DNA of 64,000 nucleotides from Periconia sp. R9002 (Eukaryota; Ascomycota; Dothideomycetes; Pleosporales; Periconiaceae), in contig JAMAHW010000014.1 in the NCBI GenBank assembly GCA_023627715.1, positions 124,001 through 188,000 on the forward strand, written 5' to 3'. Shown here in pieces: positions 24,012 to 35,556 of the stretch; the first letter of the stretch is position 1; every line of letters begins with the position of its first letter. The notes beneath the pieces are model-generated. The model made no database searches. It saw only the letters and a list, made by a program, of their open reading frames with translations, and had not been told where the DNA came from. The position numbers and the translations under genes were made by a program.

Positions 24012-25012
24012 ATGACGCGTAGATGGTGAGTATAGCATACTAAACTGTTGAAGACTACCTACCTAGCTAATGCGAAGATAGTGGTGATTACTATAGGCCA
24101 TCACATCAAAGGAAGCCTCGAGAACGTTCTGCTTCTCCACGCCATGGTCGTTCATCTGATACCCGCAGGAGAACGAGGTCTCCATCTCCAAGATCCCATC
24201 GACATCGACAATTGCCATCGGATTCTCGGCGACGCTCTGCGTCTCGGCCCCGCGGTCGTTTACCTGACACCCGTAGGAGATCAAGGTCTCCATCCCCTAG
24301 ATCCCACCGATCCCGTCGACGAACCCGAAGTCGTTCATATGATCGAAGGAGGACGCGGTCGCCTCGGAAGTCCTATCGATCCCGACGACGAACCCGGAGC
24401 CGTTCACCTGACAGTCGAAGGAGAACGCGTTCTCCCCCGAGAACCTACCGGTCTCGACGACGAATCTGGAGGACTACACTTGATGAACGAATGAGAGCGC
24501 GTTCTCTTCTAAGATCCAACCAATGCTTGCCATCAGACCATCAACAAAAGCAATTAGAGCAACAATCACTAAAGAATACGCTCTGGGAGCGGCTTGCAAA
24601 TATGGCATCTATCCGTTCTGAAGATAAGGATACTGATGCTGATGAGAACCTGAAGCATCTTGAAAATTCCAAGACTGGACCAGTACTGCAGCAAGACCAG
24701 GGCAGAGATTCTCAAACTGTGCATGATTCCGAAAATGAGAGTTATGATTCTGACAATGAGAGTTACGATTCTGGAGTGGCCCTACCTCAAGGCCAGAGCA
24801 GAGACGACTTGTCAACCATCCCAGCTGAGTTCGAGCTCCTGTCGGAAGATATGATGAAGCAGATGCGGAGCTCGCACACACCTGCGATATGGACTTTTCC
24901 ACTTCTCAGGTCTGGAGTACCACCCAGTGATAGTTGGCGTTGTATCGTTACGTCGCTGGCTAAGCCCGGTGAATACCCCGGGGTTGAAAACATCAAGGCT
25001 GGGCTTGAATAG
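24012..25012 (+). CDS. RS-repeat (SR-like) hypothetical protein, probably truncated
   Basis: The proposed model is a 14-nt first exon at 24012-24025 (MTRRW), an intron 24026-24096 (gtgagt...tatag) and exon 24097-25012, giving 309 aa. The start is uncertain. Residues about 15-120 are imperfect repeats of some 23-25 aa built from RS-D-S/T-RRR-T/S-RSP...SRRRTRS, typical of RS domains that bind RNA-processing partners and are targets of SR kinases. The rest is acidic and Ser-rich (ENESYDSDNESYDSG), ending in a non-repetitive segment WTFPLLRSGVPPSDSWRC. After the stop at 25010-25012 the same frame still reads like protein, interrupted only by TAG, TAG and TAA (see findings). It may therefore be a decaying gene or a truncated allele. 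I do not recognise a specific family beyond the RS repeats. Confidence 0.5.
24150..24470 (+). repeat. Imperfect tandem repeat encoding RS units
   Basis: About four degenerate units of some 70-75 nt. Each carries a CGT-TCA-x-GAY...CGAAGGAGAACGCG-like core followed by TCCCGACGACGAACC-like sequence. The repeat is visible at both DNA and protein level, so unit gain or loss by slippage is plausible. Confidence 0.65.
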
Positions 25013-25747
25013 GCCTGGGCAGAGGCTACACATCATTTCACTGAAATTGAGCTTAAAGATGGCTTTGTGGCTGTGGGATAGTTTCCCACGGCTGATGCAC
25101 TTTAGCGCATCGTCTGTTGTTCCATCCTGTAACGAGTGAATCCTGACGACCATGAGGGATTCATTAGTTCAGAGCCAAGTACAATCTTCGTTTTTGCATT
25201 ACTTTGACTCTTTGTTTGTCCTCATCATTAAGACATTAATCATCGCAAATGACCCATCCATCTTGCTATTCACGAACCATTCTCCGCTCAGATGGTAGTC
25301 GTGTTAAAAGTGAGGGGGGGTACTAGGGGAGTATAGTTTTGTTGCTTCTTCTATAGAATTACTACTCAAGAATTGGTAAAGATATGGAATACTTCTAAGG
25401 CTATTCTGTGAGTGCAGGATATATCTAAAGACGCAACCTAATTGTTGTATGCGGCAGTAAACCAATGCTGTAAACATATGAATCTTATCTCATAGCAGAT
25501 ACCGACTCGGCATTCAACACACGTTAGCGCAGAAGCAACAATTCTTTCACAACCGTATATTGTCTCTATCTAATTTTTTGACGCAACTATCGTGTCTTCG
25601 AGGATATGGAAAGAAAAAAACAAAGCCGCATGAAAACATTTACCACGGAGAGCTCATTATCCCCCTCGTGGATTGAATGCAGAATCCCAAACGCCCTCCC
25701 ATGCATCAAAGTCATCAAGGCCAGCCAGTCTACCCAACCAGATGTGC
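25013..25747. other. Intergenic, including degenerate continuation of the RS-repeat ORF
   Basis: Positions 25013 to about 25206 continue the RS ORF frame past stops. The remainder to the LSG1 stop holds nothing recognisable. Confidence 0.45.
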
Positions 25748-27785
25748 TTATTCGTAGGTGGTTCGCTCCTTCTTTGCTCGACGCTTGTTGCCTTTGAAAT
25801 GTTTTTTCCCACCCGCCCTCAGCTCGCTCGGGTCGACGTCTTTCTCGAGTGCAGTCATGGCCTTTAATTTGCGCCCGGTTAGCTCTTTGCCCTGCTCGCT
25901 GTATTGATAGTGAAATGGCTGAGTGACGTGGCCGTTTCCCTGCCCGGGTCCGAAAAATCGCTTATCTAGCCCCTTTGATTTTTCTCCTTGGACCGGCATC
26001 GACACCATATCGAGATCATCATCCACCAGAGACCCGTCTTCTGTGCCACCAACTGACCCAGAAGGTGCATGTTGGGTCACCTGCGCGCGGCGCTTGGCCG
26101 GAAAATGGCTAATGTCATAATGTTCACGGTTGAAACGTTTCGGGTCAGTGGGTGGATCAGAAGGTGGTGGGTGGCAGAAGAGCAATTTGCCCTTGACATA
26201 ATCTTTCAGAATATGTCGCGCAGCTCGGGACTCGTCAGGCTGACCCACACCCTGCGTCTGGAAACCTCTAGCGGATGCATAAGCACGAAGTATCTCTTCA
26301 GATGTTGGTGTGCCAGTGCCGCCTTCCTCAAGGGGACGAATATGGATTTTCATTCCATACACAGCCTCTAGGAATGACTGTGGAATCCGCTGGGCAACAA
26401 GACCAGCAGGCCCAGTGTATTCTCGGAGTTGGTCGATGGGAAGCACGCCGGAGCAGACAAGTTCGGCCTTGGTGCTTGCAAAATTGGGAAACACTAAACC
26501 AGGGCAATCACACAGGAGTACTTGGTCGCTGAGGTGGATGGTTTGAAAATGTTTTGTTTTTCCGGGGGTGGCGGAAACAGAGACTTTTTTCGCCCCAACA
26601 AGAGCATTGATGGTAGAAGATTTACCAACATTGGGGTATCCCACCAGACCAATCTGGGTCTTCCGCTGCTCCCCGTTCGGTCCAGTATCAATATCGGGAG
26701 CATGTTGTAGGAAAAGGGCCTCAAGTTCGTCCGTAGTGATTATACGTGTTCGCTCTTCTTCCTCGGAGAGTGGTACGCCTTGACCTGAATGGTTTGTGGC
26801 TGTTTCATTGTTTGTGTGTTCTCCTTGGAGGTCCAGTCCCGACGCCTTTTCTGTCAGCTCGCGTTCTTCGAGATCCGACTCTTCAACGTCATCCTCGTCG
26901 TAATCACCCTCGTCGGCACTAGACTCGCCATCCTCTTCAAGCGCTCTTGCTTCATTTCTTTCTTTTGCCAATTCAGCGGAAAAGAACTTGTAGTTGATGC
27001 CAGCTTCGGCAAAGTAGTCTGCCCACGCCTGCCGCTGTGCCAGGGTCATCATGTCGGCCTTGTTGACAAGCAGCAAGTTGTTCTTTTTTGAATCAACCTC
27101 TTTAACGTAGGCCTCCAGATCTTCGCTTCGGAAAAGTAAGGGATTTCGCGCGTCGACAATCTGGACAACCAAATCGGACCGTTCAATGACCCGCCACAGC
27201 TGTCTCCAAACTTCCAGATTGCGCTCGAAAGGAGTCATGAGGAGATCGTTATTTTCTTGCAACTCGGCCAAGCCTCTCCGCCACTGCATCAAAGATTCTT
27301 TCTCGCGAGCGTCTAGCTGCTCAGGAGTGGTCTTTTGGTTCCAAGGTGGGCGTCGAGGGACGGTCAAGCGCTTCTTGTTCTCTCGGTGCTTCCGTACAGT
27401 GGCGCGTTCCTCCGCTGCGGATAGCAAGTATGGGTTCTTCTGATCCCTGTGGATGATTTTGACGTTGTTCATCTTCTCAGCTGTAAAGTCGGTCCCAGCA
27501 AGTTCGGCTGTAGACAGGAATTCATCAAGAGCACCCTGCTCAGTCACCGAGCGCATCTTCACCCACGATGCTTCTTTGGAGGGGTTGGTAATGTACTGCA
27601 TCTGTCAGCATGTCTTTTCCGGCATAGAAGTCCATCCAACCTACTCGTTCTCCGTTCTGACCTGTTCTTTCGATACCGCCCTGAAAGTTGCCTTTTCGCA
27701 TATCCGCTCCCTTGCCCTTGCCGAACCTGTCATTCATCAGGCTGTTGCCCAGCCCGACACTCTTTTTCGACTTTGCCAGAACCAT
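25748..27785 (-). CDS. LSG1: Large subunit GTPase 1 (Lsg1), 60S ribosome biogenesis
   Basis: Two exons, 27785-27645 and 27601-25748 (intron gtaggt...gacag), 664 aa (yeast 640, human 658). It is a circularly permuted GTPase with G4 NKAD (about 227-230) before G1 GYPNVGKSS (368-376) and G3 DCPG (412-415). SATPGKTKHFQT carries the switch region. The N-terminal block EASWVKMRSVTEQGALDEFLSTAELAGTDFTAEK, given here in part, is characteristic of Lsg1. An acidic insert lies between G4 and G1 (about 265-300). Lsg1 acts in the cytoplasm on late pre-60S particles, where it releases the export adaptor Nmd3. The gene is divergent from LTV1 with 342 bp between start codons. The acceptor at 27602 is chosen because ATG-CAG at 27601 matches the yeast protein's MRFTTDK position. 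Confidence 0.95.
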
Positions 27786-28127
27786 TTTGACTGATGCTGC
27801 GAGTCCAAGTGGTATTGTTGTTTGGTGGCCGTTGTGAAAGGCCTACAGTCAAGTGGAGGTTCAAGTGAAAGTGAAAAAAGAAAGTTGCCCCCACCCCGCA
27901 CGCCACGCGGTTGATGACTGACCCCTCCTCGCCTTTATCGATAAGAATTAATTTTTTAGCGGCAGGCGCAGACACGTCGAGCAGTGCCTCTCCACAAGAT
28001 TACGAGACGAGAATACTTCGCTCTCTAACTGCTCATTCCTTATTCCACAAGGGCAAACTACACTTTCCGCGCTCTCTCCTCGCCGCTGACATCACACCCG
28101 TCGTGACAACTTCGCTATCTGCACATC
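27786..28127. promoter_or_regulatory. Shared LSG1-LTV1 bidirectional promoter region
   Basis: 342 bp between two divergent start codons of late ribosome-assembly factors. No specific operator was identified. Confidence 0.55.
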
Positions 28128-29663
28128 ATGCCTCGCCGAAAGTTCATGTGAGTTCATCATCTACCAGCCCGCAGTTGAGCGTTCGCTGATTGCCCACCCA
28201 GCGACAAGAAAACCGCTCTCAATTACAAACTCGTCCACCGCGCCCAGAATGACCCACGTATCCACGATGCTGAAGCTCCCGACATGGTCTTTGCAGAGGT
28301 CAACACGCCAAACGTGCGTGATGTCTCAGAGCCCGCCGGTAGCTCACGCGCTTCTCAATACTCCTCTGCGTCAAAACTGTCTTCGGCAACAGGGAGAAGT
28401 CAGATCAAATCCCGCGGGGAACTAGAGCGCGAGTTTGGCCTGAGTGCCAGGAATAACGAAGGCGAGGCGGCAAATTTTGGCATCTATTACGACGATACCG
28501 AGTATGATTATATGCAGCATATGCGTGATCTGGGGTCTGGCGGGGGCGAGGCATACTTTATCGAGGCGCCCGCTGACAAGAAGAAGGGGAAAAAGAAGAT
28601 GGATCTCGCAGATGCGTTGCGTGCGGCTTCGCTGGACGACAGGCAGAGCGACGCCGGCATTAGTATGAGCAGCAGCGTCAGTCGAGCAGCGAGTGACGTT
28701 TTCGGTGAAGACATGGCACCATCCGAGTTTGTGCGCAAAACCACCTACCAGGACCAACAGAATGTTCCCGATGCTATTGCAGGATTCCAGCCCGACATGG
28801 ATCCTAGGTTGCGAGAGGTACTCGAAGCGCTCGAAGATGAAGCCTACGTGGAAGACGAAGAGGATTTCTTTGCCGAGTTGACTGAAGACCCTATGGAATT
28901 GAATCGAAGGGAGTTCGAATCGGCAGAGTTTGAGGAGGATAACGTCATGAATCGATTTTTGGACGAAGAAGATGAAGGTTGGGAAACAGACGACACTATA
29001 AAGGCGTCGTCACCTAAACCAAAGCAGCATGTGGAACCTACAGATCCCGACACGCTTCCAGCACCCGATGAGGCACCTGCGCCCGCAGAGGCAAATCAAA
29101 TGGCTTTCATGGAAGAATTTAAAAAGTTCAAAAACGACACAAAAGCCTCCAAAGTCTCCAAGCCCGCCGCTGCGCCTTCAGATATGCAATCTTCCGTTCT
29201 TACTGGTGCTTCAGTTCTCACGGAAGGTGGACGGAGGAAGAAGCGTAAGGGGGCGCTTACTTCTACTACAAGCTATAGTATGACATCTTCTGCGCTCCAT
29301 CGCACAGAAGGTCTCACTCTTCTTGACCAGCGATTCGACAAAATCGAGGAAGAGTACGCACAGGAAGATTTCCCAGATGATGCGTCGATGGTGTCCGGCA
29401 TGAGTAAAATGTCTGGTTTTAGCAAGATGTCCGGGTTGAGCGGTATCAGTGGTGTGAGTGGCATGTCCAATATGAGCGAGGCACCGCAGCTGCGCTCCGA
29501 TTTCGACAACATTATGGACGATTTCTTGGGTAGCCACTCCATGGCAGGCAATAGCAAGACGCGCGTCCGGAAAGGGAAACCACAGAGTGGCATTGAGCAG
29601 TTGGATGAGGTGAGAAAAGGGTTGGGACCAGCAAGATTCTATGCTCCAAAGACCAAGGCGTAG
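28128..29663 (+). CDS. LTV1: Ltv1, 40S ribosome assembly factor
   Basis: Two exons, 28128-28147 and 28202-29663 (intron gtgagt...cccag), 493 aa (yeast 463). It begins MPRRKFIDKKTALNYKLVHRAQ in pieces: the N-terminal MPRRKFIDKK block is the family hallmark, and the 20-nt first exon restores it. Further blocks are FGIYYDDTEYDYMQHMRDL, PSEFVRKTTYQ and DPRLREVLEALEDEAYVEDEEDFFAEL (in part). A Met/Ser/Gly run (MSGMSKMSGFSKMSG-like, about 370-400) is an unusual local repeat. Ltv1 helps place uS3/uS10 in the pre-40S beak and is released after phosphorylation by casein kinase 1. It shares its promoter with LSG1. Confidence 0.94.
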
Positions 29664-30125
29664 CTGGAGGAGGAGTTGTTGCTGTATTCATCAAAAGCGC
29701 CACTGGGTTTACAGGAGATAGACACGATATACCCAATACATAATGGATCCAAAAGGCAAATGATTGATGAAGGGAATAGGCAAAGCCACAACTAAGCGCA
29801 CAAAGAGCCGGGCTGCTAGATGGTTCTACCCGCAAGTGAAGCGTGTGGCATTGATTCGAATAGACATTACGGTCATTATCCATTACCTCCCGCCTGTGCT
29901 CCTTTGGATTGTGTTTGTGACAGGTGTGACCCTAGTAATGTGGTCAACGTTGCGCAAAAGCGCGGGTATATATGGGCCTGGAAAGACACGAAGGACTGCA
30001 AGCTGGCTGGAGATCGACGTGGTTGCCCACATGTCCCGAAACTCTCTTTTGGCAAAGAATGAAAGACGGATTGACTTCCTTCTTCACCAACCCACAGGCG
30101 TATATGCTCATGCTCGTACTCATGT
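29664..30125. other. Convergent intergenic region LTV1 / BET5
   Basis: 3' flanks of two convergent genes. Nothing else recognised. Confidence 0.4.
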
Positions 30126-30700
30126 TCATGCAGGTAGAACAGCATCAATGAATGTATCCAATCCTCTCTCAAACATTTCATTGGCCACTCCGATACCACC
30201 AGGGTGTTCTACAGGAGCCAGAGGGTTTTTGACCACATATTCGACATAGAGGTTTGCCCAAATTTGGTGGAGGTAGGGACGGAGATTGTTCTGCTTGGTG
30301 TCGGTGAGCATGACAAACTTCATGCGCGTGGGGGTCTCGTAGTAGTGAAGTTTGTATTCGCCGGTGCGATAGCTGAGGAAGGTATCATCTTCGCCTCCCA
30401 ACTTCTGGACCATGTTGCGGAGCGAGAAGACGAGGCCAAAGATGAGTTTCTCGTCATCGGCATGCTTGCGGGCTGCATGGGCGGGATTGTTGCCATTCGA
30501 TGTGATGCTTCCGGCCGACTCGGGGCGCGCTTTGCTTGAGGAGGAGCCGGGGCGGGCAGGTGTCCAACGACGGCTGTAAATGCATTCGGCTGATGGCAGC
30601 AGTGACGGATTAGCGGATGCATTGAAGTGCCAGCGGCGGTGCCAATTAGGAGCTGCTACTTACTGTGGCGGTCGAAGATGTAGAATGAATAGAGGACCAT
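30126..30700 (-). CDS. BET5: TRAPP complex core subunit Bet5 (TRAPPC1)
   Basis: Two exons, 30700-30664 and 30589-30126 (intron gtaagt...catcag), 166 aa (yeast 159, human 145). It begins MVLYSFYIFDRH-TECIYSRRW, the longin/sedlin-fold start of Bet5. The family motifs KLIFGLVFSLRNMVQKL, FLSYRTGEYKLHYYETPTRMKFV (split here) and LRPYLHQIWANLYVEYVVKNPL follow. A Pro/Ser-rich loop (TPARPGSSSSKARPESAGS) lies after the first strand pair, where fungal Bet5 proteins also carry inserts. Bet5 is part of the TRAPP core that activates Ypt1/Rab1 for ER-to-Golgi and autophagy traffic. Confidence 0.95.
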
Positions 30701-31391
30701 GATGCGCAGTAAGGATCGGCTCTATTTATTTGGATACATGTACGCGCATGTGCATAGTTGGCTGGGAAGTATGCGGACAGGTGTGTACAGCTCTGTACTT
30801 GGGCAAGTATATGCAGCGGGATGCGAAGGGGAGGGAGATGAGATGCATCTCTTGAACGTTGCTTACCACGTTGAAGAAGACATTAACTAAGCGAGCCCGA
30901 TACAAATAAACCGCCCATCAACTAGCTAGCCAGCCTGGAGCCAGCCAGTCCAATGAGTACATGGTTAAGGAATAATTTAAACTACGATTGCAAGCATAAT
31001 GAATGGCTTGGAATGAGGCAACCAAGCGGAAACTTGGTCGTTTTGCAAGACCTGTTGATCTATGCTATTCTACCTACCTACTTATCAATTGATGTGCATA
31101 CAAATTAGGTACACTCTGCCCAAGTGCTGTCCAACTCCATCTTTCGCATCTCTCTCTCTATCCGCTCCGCCGCCTGCCTGCCTGCCCGCTCCGTGCCTCC
31201 CCACCTCCTCCCCCCTCGCCCGCCTTCGAAAATCAATCAATCAGTCAATCACCTATCCATCCATCTATCCTACATTTTTAATCCGGACATCTTGCTGGCA
31301 TCCTTGGTCTGAGTCTGCGTTGCCGCCTCTCGTCGTTGCCCTCGCCTCTGTCTAGCCGTCCACCTGCTGTCATCGTACCTGGGCCTGCTCG
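30701..31391. promoter_or_regulatory. Divergent promoter region BET5 / CaMKK-like kinase
   Basis: 691 bp between start codons. A pyrimidine-rich plus-strand stretch at about 31,130-31,380 is the likely 5' leader of the kinase. A CTACCTACCTACTT patch lies at 31,070-31,083. Confidence 0.5.
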
Positions 31392-34204
31392 ATGATGCAG
31401 CAGACGCCGCGAATCAATCAACCGCCCGAAGCCGACATTCCAGGCATTTACTCATCTCAGCATGTCTCCCTCGACGTGCCAGCCTTAAACCAGGACGGTC
31501 GCCCGCCTGCTGTCAAATATGCGTTCGCGCTCCTCCCCCCACTCACCTCTTTACCCCGCGGAAGTGCTGATGCGTACCCCAGATCTCTACCCGCCTACCA
31601 CTCTCCCCTACGGCACCACAAACGCGCAGCATCGTCTACCAGACGTGTCAAGGTGCAGTCCACCCGGTTGTGCTCTCTCCGTCCTCTTGCTGACCCTCCC
31701 CAGGAAACGCTCAACGCCAGATCCGAGTACAGCAACAGCGAAGATGATGGAACGGCTCAGCACCGCATCAACCAGTATCTGGTCAAACAGGAAATCGGTC
31801 GTGGCTCGTTTGGCGCAGTCCACCTGGCCATTGACCAATATGGCCAAGAATATGTGAGGATCCAACCCACGAGTCCGCCGCGCCCTAGGCGACTATCCTT
31901 CAAACGTCATGAGCGTCATGAGCATCATGATGCATACGGGTGGCCACCAAGGATCGTGGCATTGGCTCTCGCTGACGCTTGAGATGCAGGCTGTAAAGGA
32001 GTTTTCCAAATCCCGCCTGCGGAAACGAGCACAATCCAATCTTCTACGAAGGCCCAGCGCCCGCCGAAGACGCCAGGGCGCGCTGGCTGCTGGCCTGGGG
32101 TTCAACTCGCCTCTCCACCGACACTCGTCCTCGGAGGAGAACAATTCCCTAGACCTCATCAAGGAGGAAATCGCCATCATGAAGAAACTAAATCACCCTA
32201 ACCTTGTCTCGTTGATTGAAGTTCTCGATGATCCGGAAGAGGATTCATTGTATATGGTCATGGAAATGTGCAAAAAAGGCGTCGTCATGCAGGTAGGTCT
32301 TGAGGAGCGCGCAGATCCGTACCCTCCGGAGCAGTGCCGATGTTGGTTTCGAGATATGATCTTGGGCTTGGAATATCGTACGTTGCTCGGACAAGCTTCT
32401 TATTCGTACCCAACTGACTCGAATTCAGTCCACGCTCAAGGAATTATCCACCGCGATATAAAGCCAGACAATTGCCTCATAACCGACGATGACGTTTTGA
32501 AAATTGTCGATTTCGGCGTTTCTGAGATGTTTGACAAGCAAGATGAAATGAAGACGGCAAAATCTGCCGGTTCACCCGCATTTATGCCCCCTGAACTTTG
32601 CGTAGCCAAACATGGCGAAGTGGACGGCAAGGCCGTCGATATATGGTCAATGGGCGTCACTCTGTTCTGCTTGATGTTTGGCAGGATACCCTTTGAGAAA
32701 CACGGTATGATTGAATTGTACCAGGCCATACGCATGGATCAGCCTCAATATGATGATTGTGACCCCGACCTACTCGACCTTCTCACCCGATTGCTCGAGA
32801 AGGATCCAAGGAAGCGGATCACTATGGATGAGATACGAGTATGTCGTTTCCTAAAACGCATTTTTTTTTGTTTTGCTGACGTTGCAGGAACATCCTTGGG
32901 TTACGCGGCAAGGAACAGATCCACTGCTGCCCACCTCAGAGAATGTAGCTGCTTTGGTGGAGCCTCCGACAGACGAGGAAGTCAATGCCGCCATTACTGG
33001 AAACATGGGGCATTTGGTGACTGTTGTGAGTAAACCAAGAATGTTTTACCTATACGCATGCAATTTGGCGCTTTGAGAACTGCGTTCGGTGGCTCTAAAT
33101 TCTATGTCTTAACGCCGCTAGTAATGAATCCTGACTTACAAATCTTCCTAGGTACGAGCTGTAAAAAGATTCAAGCAACTACTGTTCAGAAGGCGCCCCG
33201 AACGACTTGAGGGAATTCTTGGTAGCGCTTCGCGTATAGTTCAACCTCCGCTTGCTATGCGACCCTCGGGTCTTCGTAAATCAAGATCTCAAGACACGGA
33301 TGACCGACGACCGATCGAAAGTGCTTTGACGGCGGAAGGCATACATCATGAGATGGATTTTGACAACGATATACAGCGATTGCCTCCGAACGTGGACGGA
33401 ACTGCGTATTCGAAACCCGGTTCCCGCGCCGCTGGCGTTGGAAGCAAATCTTCATCCAAAGGGTCTACAACGAGCAACCCCTTATCGCCTCAACCTGTGT
33501 CTGCCGCAGATGCAAAAGTCATCCAAGAAACTCTATCTTACCGAAACTCTGTTTTAAAACCCATCACCACCCCCTCTACGGCCGTCTCTTCGGCACCCAC
33601 AACGCCCCTAGGTAAGGGCCATGCGCACGACCCGCTCGAGGATACGCTCTTCCTCAACATCGGCACAGGTGAAGACTTTACGCCTCCCCCCTCAGAGGAT
33701 ACCTACGTTGTTTCCGAGTCTCCGTCGGCTGTTGATATAGATATATATGACACTGCTTACCGCGAAGAAATTGCTCGGATTGCGAAGCGAAGAGAAGGCA
33801 CACCTGGCCGACGCCCCACGTTGTACCTCACGCGGCGTGTCGAAAATGTGAAATCGATTGTGCGTGACAACAACGACTGCATATTTGACCACGGAAAATC
33901 TCCTACTGAATCGCGGAGTGACATCAAAGGCGGATTTAAGAGTTTTGTGAAGAAGGCCAAGGAAGAGATCGAGGCCAGAGGGGAGCTGCAAAAGCTGAAT
34001 GAAGGGAAGGAGGGGAAACTTAGTAGGATTACGCGAAACGTGAGAGAGGCTAAGCGTGCAGTTGAGGAGGAGAGGGAGATTATCAGACGAGAGGATAGGG
34101 AGAAGGAAAAGGGAAAGGTGGTTGAAAGGAGCAGGAGTTCAACGCCCGTGGCTGGCTCGAGAGGGTTGAGTCGCAGTGCGACACCGATTCTCGTTGAAAA
34201 ATAG
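31392..34204 (+). CDS. Ca2+/calmodulin-dependent kinase kinase-like Ser/Thr kinase (Ssp1 / Sak1-Tos3-Elm1 group)
   Basis: Exons 31392-31853, 31990-32377, 32429-32838, 32888-33025 and 33152-34204 give 816 aa. A further in-frame 51-nt intron at 31653-31703 is likely, giving 799 aa. Visible are the Gly loop EIGRGSFGAVHLA (near 135-147), the VAIK-type lysine in AVKEFSKSRLRKR at exon 2 start, HRD in GIIHRDIKPDNCLI (291-293), DFG 311-313, and the PPE variant of APE in SPAFMPPELC. A basic Arg/Pro-rich insert of some 40 residues between the lysine strand and helix C is the RP insert typical of CaMKKs. Such kinases activate AMPK/Snf1 and stress or cell-polarity pathways. The 350-aa C-terminal tail is Ser/Thr-rich, ending in a charged coiled coil (KRAVEEEREIIRREDREKEK). 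Confidence 0.88.
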
Positions 34205-35556
34205 CACAGCCCATGTGGTTCCATAGAAGGATTCTGGATTAGCAACGGGTGTTTGGTTGTGGCATTTGTACGGTATGAGGTACACAAGTAAGGGTTGCTT
34301 GACAGGCTCTCTGATCAGAAGCGGAATACACAGCAAAATGGACATTTGAATTTTATTGGCGTCAACCAACGCATGCTTGAACTCTTGTATGTGTTTGGCT
34401 GCAGGCGGCCTGCATGCTTTATTGCCGCAGCCGAGGAGATGTGTACATTCAGGCGGGCTGGGAGCGGGAGAATGAATGGCAAAAGAGGGGTTTTGGGATG
34501 TAGATATGTACGTAGTTGCGATGGCTGCTGAGGCATTTTAGTCAAGGGTGGGTGGGCGACGGGGGGGTAGTGCATGTGGTGGTTTAGGCGAAGGCAGCAG
34601 GCGGGCTGACGACTACGTAGCTGGATAGCTACAGTACATGTTCCTTTACTGTAAGGTAACTGACTTAGGGCTCCTGTGACTACATCATGTCACGCACTGC
34701 CCTGTGATGGACAATTGTGTTTTGGATGATGACGATGGCGATGAGGGAGAGGGAAGACCGCTGACGTCGATGAAGGGCCTTGGGGCCAGTCAGCGAGGGC
34801 TTTGTTCCGCAGTGCCTTGCACCGCCCGCCCTGCCGCCAGACCAGAATCCAGATATCGGTGCCGTCCGTCCTTCTCCAGTCCAGTCCAGGTACCTACCTA
34901 CCAACCTAGCGTCGACGCACTCTGGTCTGAGAAAATACCGCACCCATTTGGGCCACCCCCGCCCGCTCACCAATGTCAGACCTCACTATTATCTACTGGT
35001 AGGTAGGTACTAGTAGTCAAGTCTCCTGCTCGCCGCCCTGCTCTGCTCTTCACTATCACGGTTTGTTGCAACGCCACTCGCCCTTCCGGATCCCTTCGAC
35101 ACCGGCACCCGTCGCCGGCACCCGATTGCTAAGCAGCAAGAACCGAGCTCCTCGCGACGGCTCCTCCACCCCTCCCAGTCCCCACTTCATTACCGCGCCC
35201 TCTGTTCTGAATCCTCGACAGCCCACACTTCTATTTGCGCACACTTCCACCAACCAAGCTGGGCTGCCAGCCCGTGAGAGACATCTGCGTCTCCGCCCTC
35301 GATCCTCTTCAACTCCGGCCCCCAAGGCGCCCTGTGTATTAAATATCCAAGCATAAAAAAAGCGAGGAAAAAATCAACGGGTCCGAAGGAAACATTTAGG
35401 CATAATAGTAATCGTCGAGAGGGCAAATAAAAGTAGCGTACCAATACCACATACAATCAGAAAAATAGAAGAAAAAAAAAAGCAAAGGAAGCAAGAAACG
35501 AAGAGGCGGAAAGAGGGAAGAAAAAAAGCAACAGAAAAAAGGAAAAAGAAAAAACA
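34205..35556. other. Intergenic region and A-rich 5' leader of the Hal4-like kinase
   Basis: The first half has no recognisable gene and includes CCTACCTACCAACC and GGTAGGTAGGTA patches near 34,888-35,010. From about 35,040 it is pyrimidine-rich (likely transcription start area). From 35,350 to the start codon it is strongly A-rich (see findings). Confidence 0.45.

Noticed and set aside
24048..24494. Second plus-strand frame through the RS repeats (149 codons)
   Set aside because: It is a frame-shifted reading of the same repeats; the RS frame is the one with meaningful composition and continuation.
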